Shown piece after piece: positions 1 to 6,454 of a DNA stretch of 14,107 nucleotides. The notes under the pieces are model-generated. The model did no database searches, was not told where the DNA came from, and saw only the letters and a program-made list of their open reading frames with translations. The position numbers and the translations under genes are program-made. The stretch's first letter is position 1, and every line of letters starts with the position of its first letter. The DNA is from Porphyromonadaceae bacterium UBA2720 (GTDB lineage Bacteria; Bacteroidota; Bacteroidia; Bacteroidales; Muribaculaceae), in the NCBI GenBank assembly GCA_002353885.1, contig DEKO01000191.1, positions 2,255-16,361 of the forward strand, given 5' to 3'.

Positions 1-93
1 TTGATGCCGAACGGAAACGGGAGCCCGCCCAGGCAACCCCGAAGGGCTCGGGGAGATAACAAAGCGTGTGTTGCACGCAGTGCAGCACGCGGT

Positions 94-221
94 GGCCGAA
101 GGCCATTGTTACTCGACCCAACATTGCGCAACGCGCGCAGCAATCCCTTACCCTTTACCCCTTACCCCTTCTTGCGGCCGAAGGCCCAAAAGCCAATAGC
201 GGGCCAAAGGCCCAAAGGGCC
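94..221. repeat. GC-rich repeat cluster with G4-capable tract
   Basis: The 11-mer GGCCGAAGGCC occurs twice (94-104 and 176-186), and each copy is itself a small hairpin. At 201-221, GGGCC and GGCCC alternate with AAA spacers and can form alternative 5-bp hairpins. Between them, 145-168 carries four C-tracts separated by TTA or TTTA, so the minus strand has four G-tracts with 3-4 nt loops, the form of an intramolecular G-quadruplex. The cluster lies just downstream of the stop codon of the minus-strand gene ending at 228, so in its RNA it would form the 3' end and may help end transcription. I see no coding gene in 1-227. Confidence 0.55.
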
Positions 222-227
222 ATGATG

Positions 228-671
228 CTACTTCAGTTTCTGTTGTCGGTACTGGCGGCGGGCACGATCAAGGATGCTGTCGGCATGTGCCTCGCTGATA
301 TAGAACCGGGTGGCGCGACAGTGCTGCAACACAAATTCCACAGCACGTGCGATGGACAGACCTGTATTGCGACATAGCGCCTCGACCCGATTGGTCAGCT
401 CGATCCACATCTGTGCCGACTGAGAAGGGTTGCTTGACATTTTACCATGGTTCATCAGTTGGCACACCACTGCATAGGCACGCTTGTAGCTCACATGATA
501 GCGAGGGTGTCCGTTGTGGATGGTAAAGCGGATGGCCTCGCGACGCGGGGCTGCGACACCGCGGTCAATCATCAGTTTCAATGTGTCGTTGTAGAGTGCG
601 ACAAACTCCATGTCACGGGCCTGGCAGTTGGCACTGCATGCGCCGCGCGATGTCTCGTGGGTGTAGTTCAT
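228..671 (-). CDS. Hypothetical protein, 147 aa
   Basis: I do not recognise this protein. It is a small basic soluble protein without a signal peptide or membrane segment. It contains a run of conserved-looking residues (RREAIRFTIHNGHPRYHVSY) followed by a segment rich in predicted helix and a basic C-terminus (RARRQYRQQKLK). That would suit a DNA- or RNA-binding protein, but this is only inference. The frame can be extended to a TTG at 740, but the promoter at 749-780 puts the transcript start at about 742, leaving no room for that start. The ATG at 671, with an A-rich stretch before it and a leader of about 70 nt, is therefore preferred. The gene stands alone, and its 3' side runs into the GC-rich hairpin cluster. 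That it is real is supported by the clean promoter and good open frame. Confidence 0.65.
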   Translation of the reverse strand: MNYTHETSRGACSANCQARDMEFVALYNDTLKLMIDRGVAAPRREAIRFTIHNGHPRYHVSYKRAYAVVCQLMNHGKMSSNPSQSAQMWIELTNRVEALCRNTGLSIARAVEFVLQHCRATRFYISEAHADSILDRARRQYRQQKLK

Positions 672-748
672 AGTTGTGTGTTTTAATGGGTATGATACGA
701 AATGGTTTGCATCGCCATTGCGACACTTTGTGTTCGACAATGACGATG

Positions 749-780
749 CAAAGATATAGCCTCAAAAGTGTAAAATGCAA
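749..780 (-). promoter_or_regulatory. Bacteroidetes-type promoter of the 147-aa gene
   Basis: Read on the minus strand, TTGC (777-780) and TATCTTTG (749-756) are 20 bp apart. This is an exact match to the Bacteroidetes housekeeping pattern TTG - 19 to 21 bp - TAnnTTTG. The predicted transcript start is near 742, about 70 nt before the ATG at 671. Confidence 0.7.
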
Positions 781-809
781 ACCTTAGAGGTAAATTAACA
801 AAACTTTAA

Positions 810-845
810 CTATTGCAGCCACAGGGCAGCCACCTTGCGACGGAT
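810..845 (-). pseudogene. Remnant of an ABC permease 3' end
   Basis: Read on the minus strand, this stretch encodes IRRKVAALWLQ followed by TAG. The last 11 residues and stop position match exactly the end of the intact permease at 3258-4442 (stop there is TGA). The two copies differ at three codons within the tail (Gln CAA/CAG, Ala GCT/GCC, Val GTG/GTC), and all three changes are synonymous. This suggests the copy evolved as part of a working gene before the rest was lost. Similarity ends at 846, where the FGE-like fragment's region begins. It is too short to make a product. Confidence 0.65.
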
Positions 846-870
846 GGGGGGTGTCTCTGTGTGGAGCTAG

Positions 871-1248
871 GCTCGTGGCGGCAACCGCAGCCAGGGCTAC
901 AAGTACGCCGGCAGCAACAACATTGATAATGTGGCGTGGTATTATGACAACTCCTACGCATTGGGCAGCAGCAATCCAGACTATGGCACCCACATCGTCG
1001 CCACCAAGGCCCCGAACGAGCTGGGTCTGTACGACATGAGCGGCAATGTGTACGAGTGGTGCCAAGATTGGTTTGGCAGCTATAGCAGCACCGCGCAGAC
1101 CAATCCCACCGGCTCTGTTTCGGGCTCCAACCGCGTGTTCCGTGGTGGCGGCTGGAACGACTACGCCAGGTACTGCCGAGTGTCCGCCCGCTTCAACTCC
1201 GCGCCTTCGGGCACGTACGGCAGCCTCGGACTCCGCCTTGCTCTCTAG
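871..1248 (+). pseudogene. FGE-sulfatase/SUMF1 domain C-terminal fragment
   Basis: The frame from 871 reads ARGGNRSQGYKYAG, then GLYDMSGNVYEWCQDWF, then RVFRGGGWNDYARYCRVSAR, and ends GLRLAL-stop. These are the hallmarks of the C-terminal half of formylglycine-generating-enzyme-like (FGE/SUMF1, C-type lectin fold) domains. The domain normally begins well before this, and the in-frame codon just upstream (868-870) is TAG, preceded by the permease-tail remnant, so the N-terminal half is missing. A GTG at 931 could start a 105-residue product, but without the rest of the domain it is unlikely to fold. The last 35 codons resemble the variable region of a diversity-generating retroelement target (see findings). 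Most bacterial members of this fold are not sulfatase activators, so enzyme activity should not be assumed. Confidence 0.75.
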
Positions 1249-1293
1249 TTCCCACCCGGATTAATAGGTGACAGTTAATAGTTGACAGTTAAA

Positions 1294-1359
1294 AGTTAAA
1301 AGTTAACAGTTAAAAGTCATTGTGCCCTTTCTGCCTGTCATAACTGTTAACTTTAAACT
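1294..1359. repeat. TTAAC-type stem-loop repeat, left copy
   Basis: Two 17-nt arms (1294-1310 and 1343-1359) are reverse complements with one mismatch and enclose a core, TTTCTGCCTGTC (1328-1339). The flanks at 1262-1293 carry further degenerate GTTAA/AGTTAA units. A related element lies at 3153-3233 with its core in the opposite orientation, so the pair brackets the ATPase gene at 1565-3034. Confidence 0.7.
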
Positions 1360-1400
1360 TGGCAGGTTCTGTCAGATTAAGGTGGTGATTTTGGGCAAAA

Positions 1401-1473
1401 ATTGCTTATTCTGACAAAATGTCAAAATAAGCACTCTTAAAATGTGCCTATTCTGACATTTTTAATGTAATAG
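1401..1473. repeat. Left direct repeat with TGCTTATTCTGACA palindrome
   Basis: A 14-bp inverted repeat with one mismatch, TGCTTATTCTGACA (1403-1416) and TGTCAAAATAAGCA (1420-1433), is separated by AAA. A third, lone arm, TGCCTATTCTGACA, lies at 1445-1458. The whole stretch aligns in the same order and orientation with 3055-3137 on the far side of the ATPase gene. It could be an operator upstream of the promoter at 1509-1538 or the boundary of an exchangeable cassette. I cannot decide between these. Confidence 0.65.
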
Positions 1474-1508
1474 AGGGGTTCCTTTTGTGCTTAATTTGAT
1501 TTTCCCGC

Positions 1509-1538
1509 TTGTTGTTTGAAAAATTCGTTGTAACTTTG
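1509..1538 (+). promoter_or_regulatory. Promoter of the first DUF4143-type ATPase
   Basis: TTG (1509-1511) and TAACTTTG (1531-1538) are separated by 19 bp, a full match to the Bacteroidetes pattern. The leader would be about 20 nt to the ATG at 1565, with no Shine-Dalgarno-like purine run, which is usual for this phylum. Confidence 0.65.
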
Positions 1539-1564
1539 CAAAACTTAATTCAAGAGATCAGGCA

Positions 1565-3034
1565 ATGAGCGACAAGGAAGTCTTGAGAGAACAAATCGTG
1601 ATGCGCATGCAGACCGACAACCCCTGGTGGACAACGGGGCGCATCCCAGGCGACATTGACAAGATGCACCGCCGGGCATACATTGACATGTTGTATGAGC
1701 AGGTGAGCAGCAATGCGATTCGTCGGGCCATTGTGCTCATGGGACCGCGGCGTGTGGGCAAAACCATTCTGATCTACCACACCATCGCACGGCTGATTGC
1801 CAATGGGGTGAGTCCACAGCGGATTGTCTATCTCTCGGTCGACACGCCCATCTACAATGGCTTCTCGCTTGAGCGGTTGCTACTCATGGCTAATGCCGCT
1901 CTCATGTCGGAGGCCAATGACTTGAGGGGGTTCTATGTGTTCTACGATGAGGTGCAGTATCTCAAGGACTGGGAGCTGCATCTGAAGTCGCTGGTCGACA
2001 CCTACCGGCAGACGCGCTTTGTGGTGTCGGGGTCAGCTACTGCCGCATTGCACATGAAGAGCCGGGAAAGCGGGGCGGGGCGGTTCCACGACTTCATACT
2101 GCCACCGCTGACGTTCAATGAGTTTCTGCACTTGCAGGACATGGGGCATCTGATGGTGCGCCGTGACCTGCAGTGGAACGGCAAACCCATCCGGGGCTAT
2201 GACACCATCAACATAACGGAACTCAACAAACAGTTTTTGCGCTACATCAATTACGGAGGCTATCCCGAGGTGGTGTTCTCGCCTGAAATTCAGCAGGACC
2301 CCAGCAGGTATATGCAGCACGACATTGTTGATAAGGTGATGCTCAAAGACCTGCCCAATCTCTACGGCATCTCCGACACCCAAGAGCTCTACCGGCTGTT
2401 CATTCACATAGCCTATCGCTCGGGCGAGGAGTTTACTGTCGAGGACTTGTCGCAGACATCAGGCATCCGCAAGGATGTCATCCGGCGTTATTTGACCTAT
2501 CTGGAAAGTGCGTTTTTGATTAAGGTCATCCATCGTGTCGATGTGAATGCCCGCAAGATGCAGCGCATTACACGCTTCAAAATCTATCTGACTAATCCGT
2601 CATTGCGGTGTGCTTTGTTTGCGCCCTTGTCGAATGCTGACCCTGCCGTGGGATCAATGGTCGAGACGGCCATCTTTGCACAACGAATACAGCGCGATGA
2701 TGAGGAACTGTACTATGCCAACTGGAAGATGGGGCGAAAAGATGGAGAGGTAGACATGGTGGCACTTGACCGGCTAAGACAAAAGCCGAGTTGGGCTGTA
2801 GAAATCAAATGGAGCGACCGTTATTTTGAGCATCCCGGCGAACTGAAGTCGCTGTTGTCATTTATCGAGCAGAATGATTGTCAGAACGAGGCCATTGTCA
2901 CATCGATGACCAGATTTGGTACCCAAGTTTTGCAAAGGGTCAATTTGTTGTTTATTCCTGCCGCTGTTTATGCCTACCAGCTGGGCAAGAATACGCTTGA
3001 GAGCCGGAAATCTTCGCTGCGAATGTCAAATTAA
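1565..3034 (+). CDS. AAA ATPase with C-terminal DUF4143 domain (first copy)
   Basis: This 489-residue protein belongs to the COG1373-like group of ATPases (AAA_14 plus DUF4143), whose cellular role is not established. Seen in the sequence: Walker A GPRRVGKT at 60-67, Walker B FYVFYDEVQ at 123-131 with D128 and E129, a sensor-like RFVVSGSATAAL near 151-162, and the family's GRFHDFILPPLTFNEF at 172-187. Winged-helix-like sequence spans about 285-325. The C-terminal domain keeps a PD-(D/E)XK-nuclease-like signature, EVD (395-397) and EIK (413-415), so metal-dependent nuclease activity is conceivable but unproven. There is no signal peptide, so the protein is cytosolic. It stands alone on its own promoter and is flanked by nested repeats on both sides, which suggests it came in as a cassette. 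Its base composition is only mildly different from its neighbours. Confidence 0.88.
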   Translation: MSDKEVLREQIVMRMQTDNPWWTTGRIPGDIDKMHRRAYIDMLYEQVSSNAIRRAIVLMGPRRVGKTILIYHTIARLIANGVSPQRIVYLSVDTPIYNGFSLERLLLMANAALMSEANDLRGFYVFYDEVQYLKDWELHLKSLVDTYRQTRFVVSGSATAALHMKSRESGAGRFHDFILPPLTFNEFLHLQDMGHLMVRRDLQWNGKPIRGYDTINITELNKQFLRYINYGGYPEVVFSPEIQQDPSRYMQHDIVDKVMLKDLPNLYGISDTQELYRLFIHIAYRSGEEFTVEDLSQTSGIRKDVIRRYLTYLESAFLIKVIHRVDVNARKMQRITRFKIYLTNPSLRCALFAPLSNADPAVGSMVETAIFAQRIQRDDEELYYANWKMGRKDGEVDMVALDRLRQKPSWAVEIKWSDRYFEHPGELKSLLSFIEQNDCQNEAIVTSMTRFGTQVLQRVNLLFIPAAVYAYQLGKNTLESRKSSLRMSN

Positions 3035-3054
3035 GGAGTTAACAATCCTGAAAA

Positions 3055-3137
3055 AGTACTTATTCTGACATTTTTGTTAAAATAAGCACTTTTTGCGCAT
3101 GCTTATTTTTACATTTTAACAAAAAAATAATAAGCAG
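3055..3137. repeat. Right direct repeat with two palindromes
   Basis: TACTTATTCTGACA (3057-3070) pairs with TGTTAAAATAAGCA (3075-3088). A second, looser palindrome runs from TGCTTATTTTTACA (3100-3113) to TAAGCA (3131-3136). The arrangement follows the left repeat at 1401-1473 in the same orientation, with scattered substitutions. It starts 20 bp after the ATPase stop and could also act as a terminator. Confidence 0.6.
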
Positions 3138-3152
3138 CGGCTATGAGATGAG

Positions 3153-3233
3153 AGTTTAAAGCTAACAGTTAAAAGTTCAAAGTTAATGGCTGCGACAGGC
3201 AGAAACTACAGAAACGACTGTTAACTTTAAACT
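3153..3233. repeat. TTAAC-type stem-loop repeat, right copy
   Basis: The 17-nt arms at 3153-3169 and 3217-3233 are reverse complements with one mismatch. The core GACAGGCAGAAA (3194-3205) is the exact reverse complement of the core at 1328-1339, so this copy is inverted relative to the left one. It sits just downstream of the stop codon of the minus-strand permease (3258) and may also serve as its terminator. The stretch 3234-3257 adds further ATTAACT units. Confidence 0.65.
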
Positions 3234-3257
3234 ATTAACTATTAACTACATAAACTT

Positions 3258-4442
3258 TCACTGCAGCCACAGGGCGGCGACCTTGCGACGGATGGCCATG
3301 AGGTTGCCGGCAGTGATGAGTGCCATGATGACGAGACCCACAGCGATGGCTGGCAACACACTGGCCCCGGCGACACCGAAGGCATGCAGCATGGGCATGT
3401 ACCATAGGCGCGCCAGGAGCATGAGCACAACAGCGAGCACAAGCACGGCAGCGTTGATGCAAAGCACGAGCAGCATGTAGGGTTTGGACACTTGTGCCGG
3501 CGAATAGCCCAGCAAGAGCAGGTCTTGCAGGCGGCGCGTGTTCTTCTGCAGCAGCAGGTAGATGCTGAGCATGAGCACAAAGAACGACAGCAAGCTGATG
3601 ACAACGCCCACGGCGATGACGATGCTCACAATGACCGTCAGGAAGTAGTTGGCCTTGCTCGAGTTCATCTTGTCGCCCGCCACGTCATAATGGTGCTGCG
3701 CCATGTAGTCCTCGATGGCCACGTCGCCCGGACTGTTGACCTCGATGATGAGCCGCAATGGGTGAGTGACATCACCATCGCCATAGCGCTTGTTGGCCCA
3801 GTGCATAAACTCGTCGGGCACGATGACCGTGTTCAGGCGGTTGCTGAACCCCACAATGCGGCCAGGCATGGCCTCGTTGAGGCCGTTGCCGCTGAAGGTG
3901 AATGAAAGAGGTATCATGCCCATCTGACCCTCGCTGATGCGGGGCAGACCCTGCGTGGCGGCGAACCCGAAGTTGTAGAGTGACAGATAGTCGCGCGAGA
4001 CGATGACAGGCACCTCGGGCCGGGCCGGGTCGAAGGTCCACTCGGCATCGGCCACATCGATGAAGTCGGTGGGGATTGACTCGAAGAAGAACTGGCTGCG
4101 CATGGCACGGCCGCTGTCGCCCAGGCCGATGGTGGCGTTGATTGAGAACTCGCTGCTGGTGAAACGCCCCACCTGGCGGCACCAGGGTTGTGACTCAATG
4201 TCGGCGATGTCCTGGTCGCTGAACTCGCTGGTACCGCCCATCATGGCTCCGGCACTGGTGACGTTGCGGGTGATGACCAGATAGTCCTTGCGGATGAACG
4301 ACTCCTCGTCGTCAAACACGGGCTGAACGTCGCGATAGAACTGCACGGCCAGGATGACGATGGTGAGGCCCACCAAGTTGGCGAGCGAGAACCCTATGAG
4401 TTGTGACGCACTGATGTGCGTACGCAATAATCTCCACAACAT
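3258..4442 (-). CDS. FtsX-like ABC transporter permease
   Basis: This 394-residue protein has the FtsX/MacB-type layout: one membrane segment near the N-terminus (about 14-36), a large extracytoplasmic domain (about 37-265), then three membrane segments (about 267-298, 321-348 and 357-382) and a short basic cytoplasmic tail, IRRKVAALWLQ. Members of this group do not form classical import channels; they transmit ATP-driven movement to envelope partners or extrude lipoproteins, peptides or toxins. The substrate here is unknown. It lies downstream of the ABC ATPase gene on the same strand with a 193-bp gap, and the two presumably form one transporter. The start is the ATG at 4442, followed by MLWRLLRTHI. 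An 8-bp tandem repeat lies 22 bp upstream of it. A remnant of a second copy of its 3' end lies at 810-845. Confidence 0.82.
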   Translation of the reverse strand: MLWRLLRTHISASQLIGFSLANLVGLTIVILAVQFYRDVQPVFDDEESFIRKDYLVITRNVTSAGAMMGGTSEFSDQDIADIESQPWCRQVGRFTSSEFSINATIGLGDSGRAMRSQFFFESIPTDFIDVADAEWTFDPARPEVPVIVSRDYLSLYNFGFAATQGLPRISEGQMGMIPLSFTFSGNGLNEAMPGRIVGFSNRLNTVIVPDEFMHWANKRYGDGDVTHPLRLIIEVNSPGDVAIEDYMAQHHYDVAGDKMNSSKANYFLTVIVSIVIAVGVVISLLSFFVLMLSIYLLLQKNTRRLQDLLLLGYSPAQVSKPYMLLVLCINAAVLVLAVVLMLLARLWYMPMLHAFGVAGASVLPAIAVGLVIMALITAGNLMAIRRKVAALWLQ

Positions 4443-4464
4443 AACTTTTAGCTATTTAACTTTC

Positions 4465-4509
4465 TAAAGTAGTAGAGTAGTAGTGTAGTAAAGTAGTAAA
4501 GTAGTAAAG
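4465..4509. repeat. 8-bp tandem repeat, 5.6 copies
   Basis: The unit TAAAGTAG occurs exactly at 4465, 4489 and 4497, with one- or two-base variants at 4473 and 4481 and a partial unit at 4505-4509. It lies in the leader region of the permease. Farther along the same gap (about 4563-4596) there are loose TTCATT repeats, and about 4611-4665 is rich in TTAACTA units. Confidence 0.8.
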
Positions 4510-4635
4510 CCATTACATGATGGTGGCAGTTCACGCGGCACCCCGCGTAATCAGCCAGGCTGCATTATTCATTTTTCATTATACATTCTTCATTTTGTTA
4601 GTAGCTCCATTTAACTACTTAACTACTTGAGTTAA

Positions 4636-5280
4636 CTATAAACTTTTAACTATAAACTGCTCAAGCTGCAGGTGGTTGCCTACGCTGGTGGCGATGATGC
4701 CGGCTCCCTGGCGCTGAGCCTCGGCCTGCACCATGTCGGCAACGATGCGGTTGTTGGCGTCATCCAGGTGGCTCACCGGCTCGTCGAGCAGGATGAAGTC
4801 GGCCGGCTGGCACAGCGTGCGGATGATAGCCACGCGCTGTTGCTGGCCGATGGAGAGCTTGGCCACAGGGCTGTGCACCTTATCGGGGATGCCCAGCGCC
4901 TCAAACCAGTCAAGAATCTCGCGGTCGGTCTTGTGGCTGGTGAGGCGGTTCTTGAGTTGGACATTCTCCATGGCCGTGAGCTCGGGGAACAGGCGCATCT
5001 CCTGAGGCAGATAGGCAATGTGGCGTTGCCGCACCTGGCACCATTCGGCGACGGTGAGCGAGCGGATATCGCGACCATCGAAGCGCATGGTGCCGCTATA
5101 GTCCACACGGTAGCCATACAGATAGGCACACAACGACGACTTGCCGGTGCCGCTCTCAGCGACAATCAGGTAGTGCTGCCCACGCTCGATGCTCAGGTCG
5201 CACTGCCACACCTGGCTGGGAACCCGATCGCGACCGGCAAACACCTGTGGAAGCGTGTTGATGAGTTCGATTTTTTCCAT
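4636..5280 (-). CDS. ABC transporter ATP-binding protein
   Basis: This 214-residue nucleotide-binding subunit is probably the partner of the permease at 3258-4442. Motifs, numbered from the ATG at 5280: Walker A AESGTGKSS at 41-49, Q-loop LPQ at 91-93, signature LSIGQQQR at 142-149, Walker B FILLDEP at 162-168, and D-loop SHLD at 170-173. Three features depart from consensus: the first Walker A glycine is alanine, the signature is LSIGQ instead of LSGGQ, and the switch histidine expected after Walker B is not obvious (TSVGNH, with the His displaced). Activity may be modified but is not excluded. The frame could begin at a TTG at 5292, but this overlaps the -7 element at 5290-5297, so the ATG at 5280 is chosen. 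The gene is divergent from hydE. Confidence 0.85.
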   Translation of the reverse strand: MEKIELINTLPQVFAGRDRVPSQVWQCDLSIERGQHYLIVAESGTGKSSLCAYLYGYRVDYSGTMRFDGRDIRSLTVAEWCQVRQRHIAYLPQEMRLFPELTAMENVQLKNRLTSHKTDREILDWFEALGIPDKVHSPVAKLSIGQQQRVAIIRTLCQPADFILLDEPVSHLDDANNRIVADMVQAEAQRQGAGIIATSVGNHLQLEQFIVKSL

Positions 5281-5289
5281 AACTGAGTG

Positions 5290-5319
5290 CAAAAGTAGTC
5301 ATTCAATCGTTAACAACAA
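5290..5319 (-). promoter_or_regulatory. Promoter of the ABC transporter operon
   Basis: Read on the minus strand, TTG (5317-5319) and TACTTTTG (5290-5297) are 19 bp apart. The -7 box ends only 9 bp before the ATG at 5280, so the transcript would have almost no leader. Confidence 0.6.
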
Positions 5320-5373
5320 CGACATTTAACCATATTTAAATGACGCATCTCGCTGCAGCTTGCCAAAAATGTC

Positions 5374-5381
5374 TATCTTTG
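5374..5381 (+). promoter_or_regulatory. -7 element of hydE
   Basis: TATCTTTG matches TAnnTTTG exactly and ends 5 bp before the ATG at 5387. No good TTG lies 19-21 bp upstream (CTG at 5353-5355 is the nearest), so the -33 side is weak. This fits a promoter needing an activator, or a weak one. If used, it gives a leaderless or near-leaderless hydE transcript. Confidence 0.45.
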
Positions 5382-5386
5382 TGCTG

Positions 5387-6442
5387 ATGAAAACACTTGT
5401 CGACATTCTTGAGGCCAATCACCGCCTGGACAATGACCAGCTGGCAGCATTACTCACCACCAACGACCATCAGGTGGTCGGCTATCTGTGTCGACGTGCC
5501 CGTGCTGTGGCACAGGAGCAATATGGAACCGGCATCTATCTGCGGGGGCTCATCGAGTTGTCCAACGTGTGCCGCAACGACTGCCTGTACTGCGGCATCC
5601 GCCGCAGCAACCGCCATGTCGATCGTTACACGCTCACACCTGAGCAAGTGATGGGCTGTTGCGAACAGGGCTATCAGTTGGGGTTCCGCACCTTTGTGCT
5701 GCAGGGCGGCGAGTGGGGCGACGAGCGCGCCCAATGGGTGGCCGACATTGTCAGCGACATGCGCCGACGTTGGTCTGACTGTGCCATCACCCTGTCGCTG
5801 GGCGAGCACAGCCGTGAGGTCTATGCGCTGTGGCGCCAGTGCGGCGCCGACCGCTATCTGCTGCGTCATGAGACACACAACGCTGCACACTATGCACGTC
5901 TGCATCCGGCCGAGATGAGCCTGGCACAACGTCTGCAATGCCTCGATTGGCTCAAGGAATTGGGCTATCAAGTGGGCACGGGCATCATGGTGGGCAGCCC
6001 AGGGCAGACAATTGCTCATCTGGTTGAGGATGTTCAGTTCATCGGACAGTTCCGGCCACACATGGTGGGACTGGGACCATTCATCGCCCAGCACGACACC
6101 CCACTGGGCGACCAGCCCAACGGCACCGTCGACATGACCACGCGGCTCTATAGCATCATCAGACTGATGCTGCCCACAGCACTCATTCCGTCAACCACAG
6201 CGCTGGCCACCCTGTCGCCACAGGGCCGTCTGCAAGGCATACTGGCCGGAGCCAATGTGGTGATGCCCAACCTGTCGCCTGCCGACCAGCGTGCCAACTA
6301 CGCCCTCTACGACGGCAAGGCCAGCGCTGGCGCCGAGGCTGCCGAGGGCCTGCGCCAGCTCGAGGCACAACTCCACACCATCGGCTACCACATCGACTGG
6401 TCTCGCGGCGACCACAATTCATCCGCCTTTGCCCCGCACTGA
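5387..6442 (+). CDS. hydE: [FeFe]-hydrogenase H-cluster maturase HydE, radical SAM
   Basis: HydE is a radical S-adenosylmethionine enzyme that works with HydG and HydF to build the 2Fe subcluster of [FeFe]-hydrogenase; it acts on the iron-cysteine carbonyl/cyanide synthon made by HydG. Numbered from the ATG at 5387 (351 aa), the CX3CX2C motif that holds the 4Fe-4S cluster is C62, C66 and C69 (NVCRNDCLYCG). Family blocks SLGEH (137-141), RYLLRHET (156-163) and VGSPGQT (202-208) are present. The frame extends nine codons upstream to a TTG at 5360, but that overlaps the -7 box. Starting at 5387 gives MKTLVDILEAN, like other HydE N-termini. The C-terminus lacks the cysteines that bind the accessory cluster in Thermotoga HydE, which is known to be dispensable. 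hydG and hydF lie 6 kb downstream on the same strand. Confidence 0.95.
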   Translation: MKTLVDILEANHRLDNDQLAALLTTNDHQVVGYLCRRARAVAQEQYGTGIYLRGLIELSNVCRNDCLYCGIRRSNRHVDRYTLTPEQVMGCCEQGYQLGFRTFVLQGGEWGDERAQWVADIVSDMRRRWSDCAITLSLGEHSREVYALWRQCGADRYLLRHETHNAAHYARLHPAEMSLAQRLQCLDWLKELGYQVGTGIMVGSPGQTIAHLVEDVQFIGQFRPHMVGLGPFIAQHDTPLGDQPNGTVDMTTRLYSIIRLMLPTALIPSTTALATLSPQGRLQGILAGANVVMPNLSPADQRANYALYDGKASAGAEAAEGLRQLEAQLHTIGYHIDWSRGDHNSSAFAPH

Positions 6443-6454
6443 TCGCAACTTATT

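Noticed and set aside
1..225. 74-codon open frame at the left edge
   Set aside because: It runs through repeats and the C-tract region, with Pro/Arg-rich low-complexity sequence and no promoter or start signal.
784..1065. 93-codon minus-strand frame over the FGE fragment
   Set aside because: It is the reverse-strand shadow of the FGE fragment and passes through the permease-tail remnant in the wrong frame.
931..1248. A functional 105-residue gene starting at the GTG at 931
   Set aside because: The family signature continues upstream in frame to 871, so this start cuts through a domain. The N-terminal half is missing and no promoter was found.
1401..3137. CRISPR array or integron attC sites formed by the TGCTTATTCTGACA repeats
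   Set aside because: There are only a few irregular copies, without regular spacers, no cas or integrase gene, and none of the attC R/L box structure.
4672..5286. 204-codon open frame opposite the ABC ATPase
   Set aside because: It lies antisense to a gene with clear Walker and signature motifs and has no recognisable domain.
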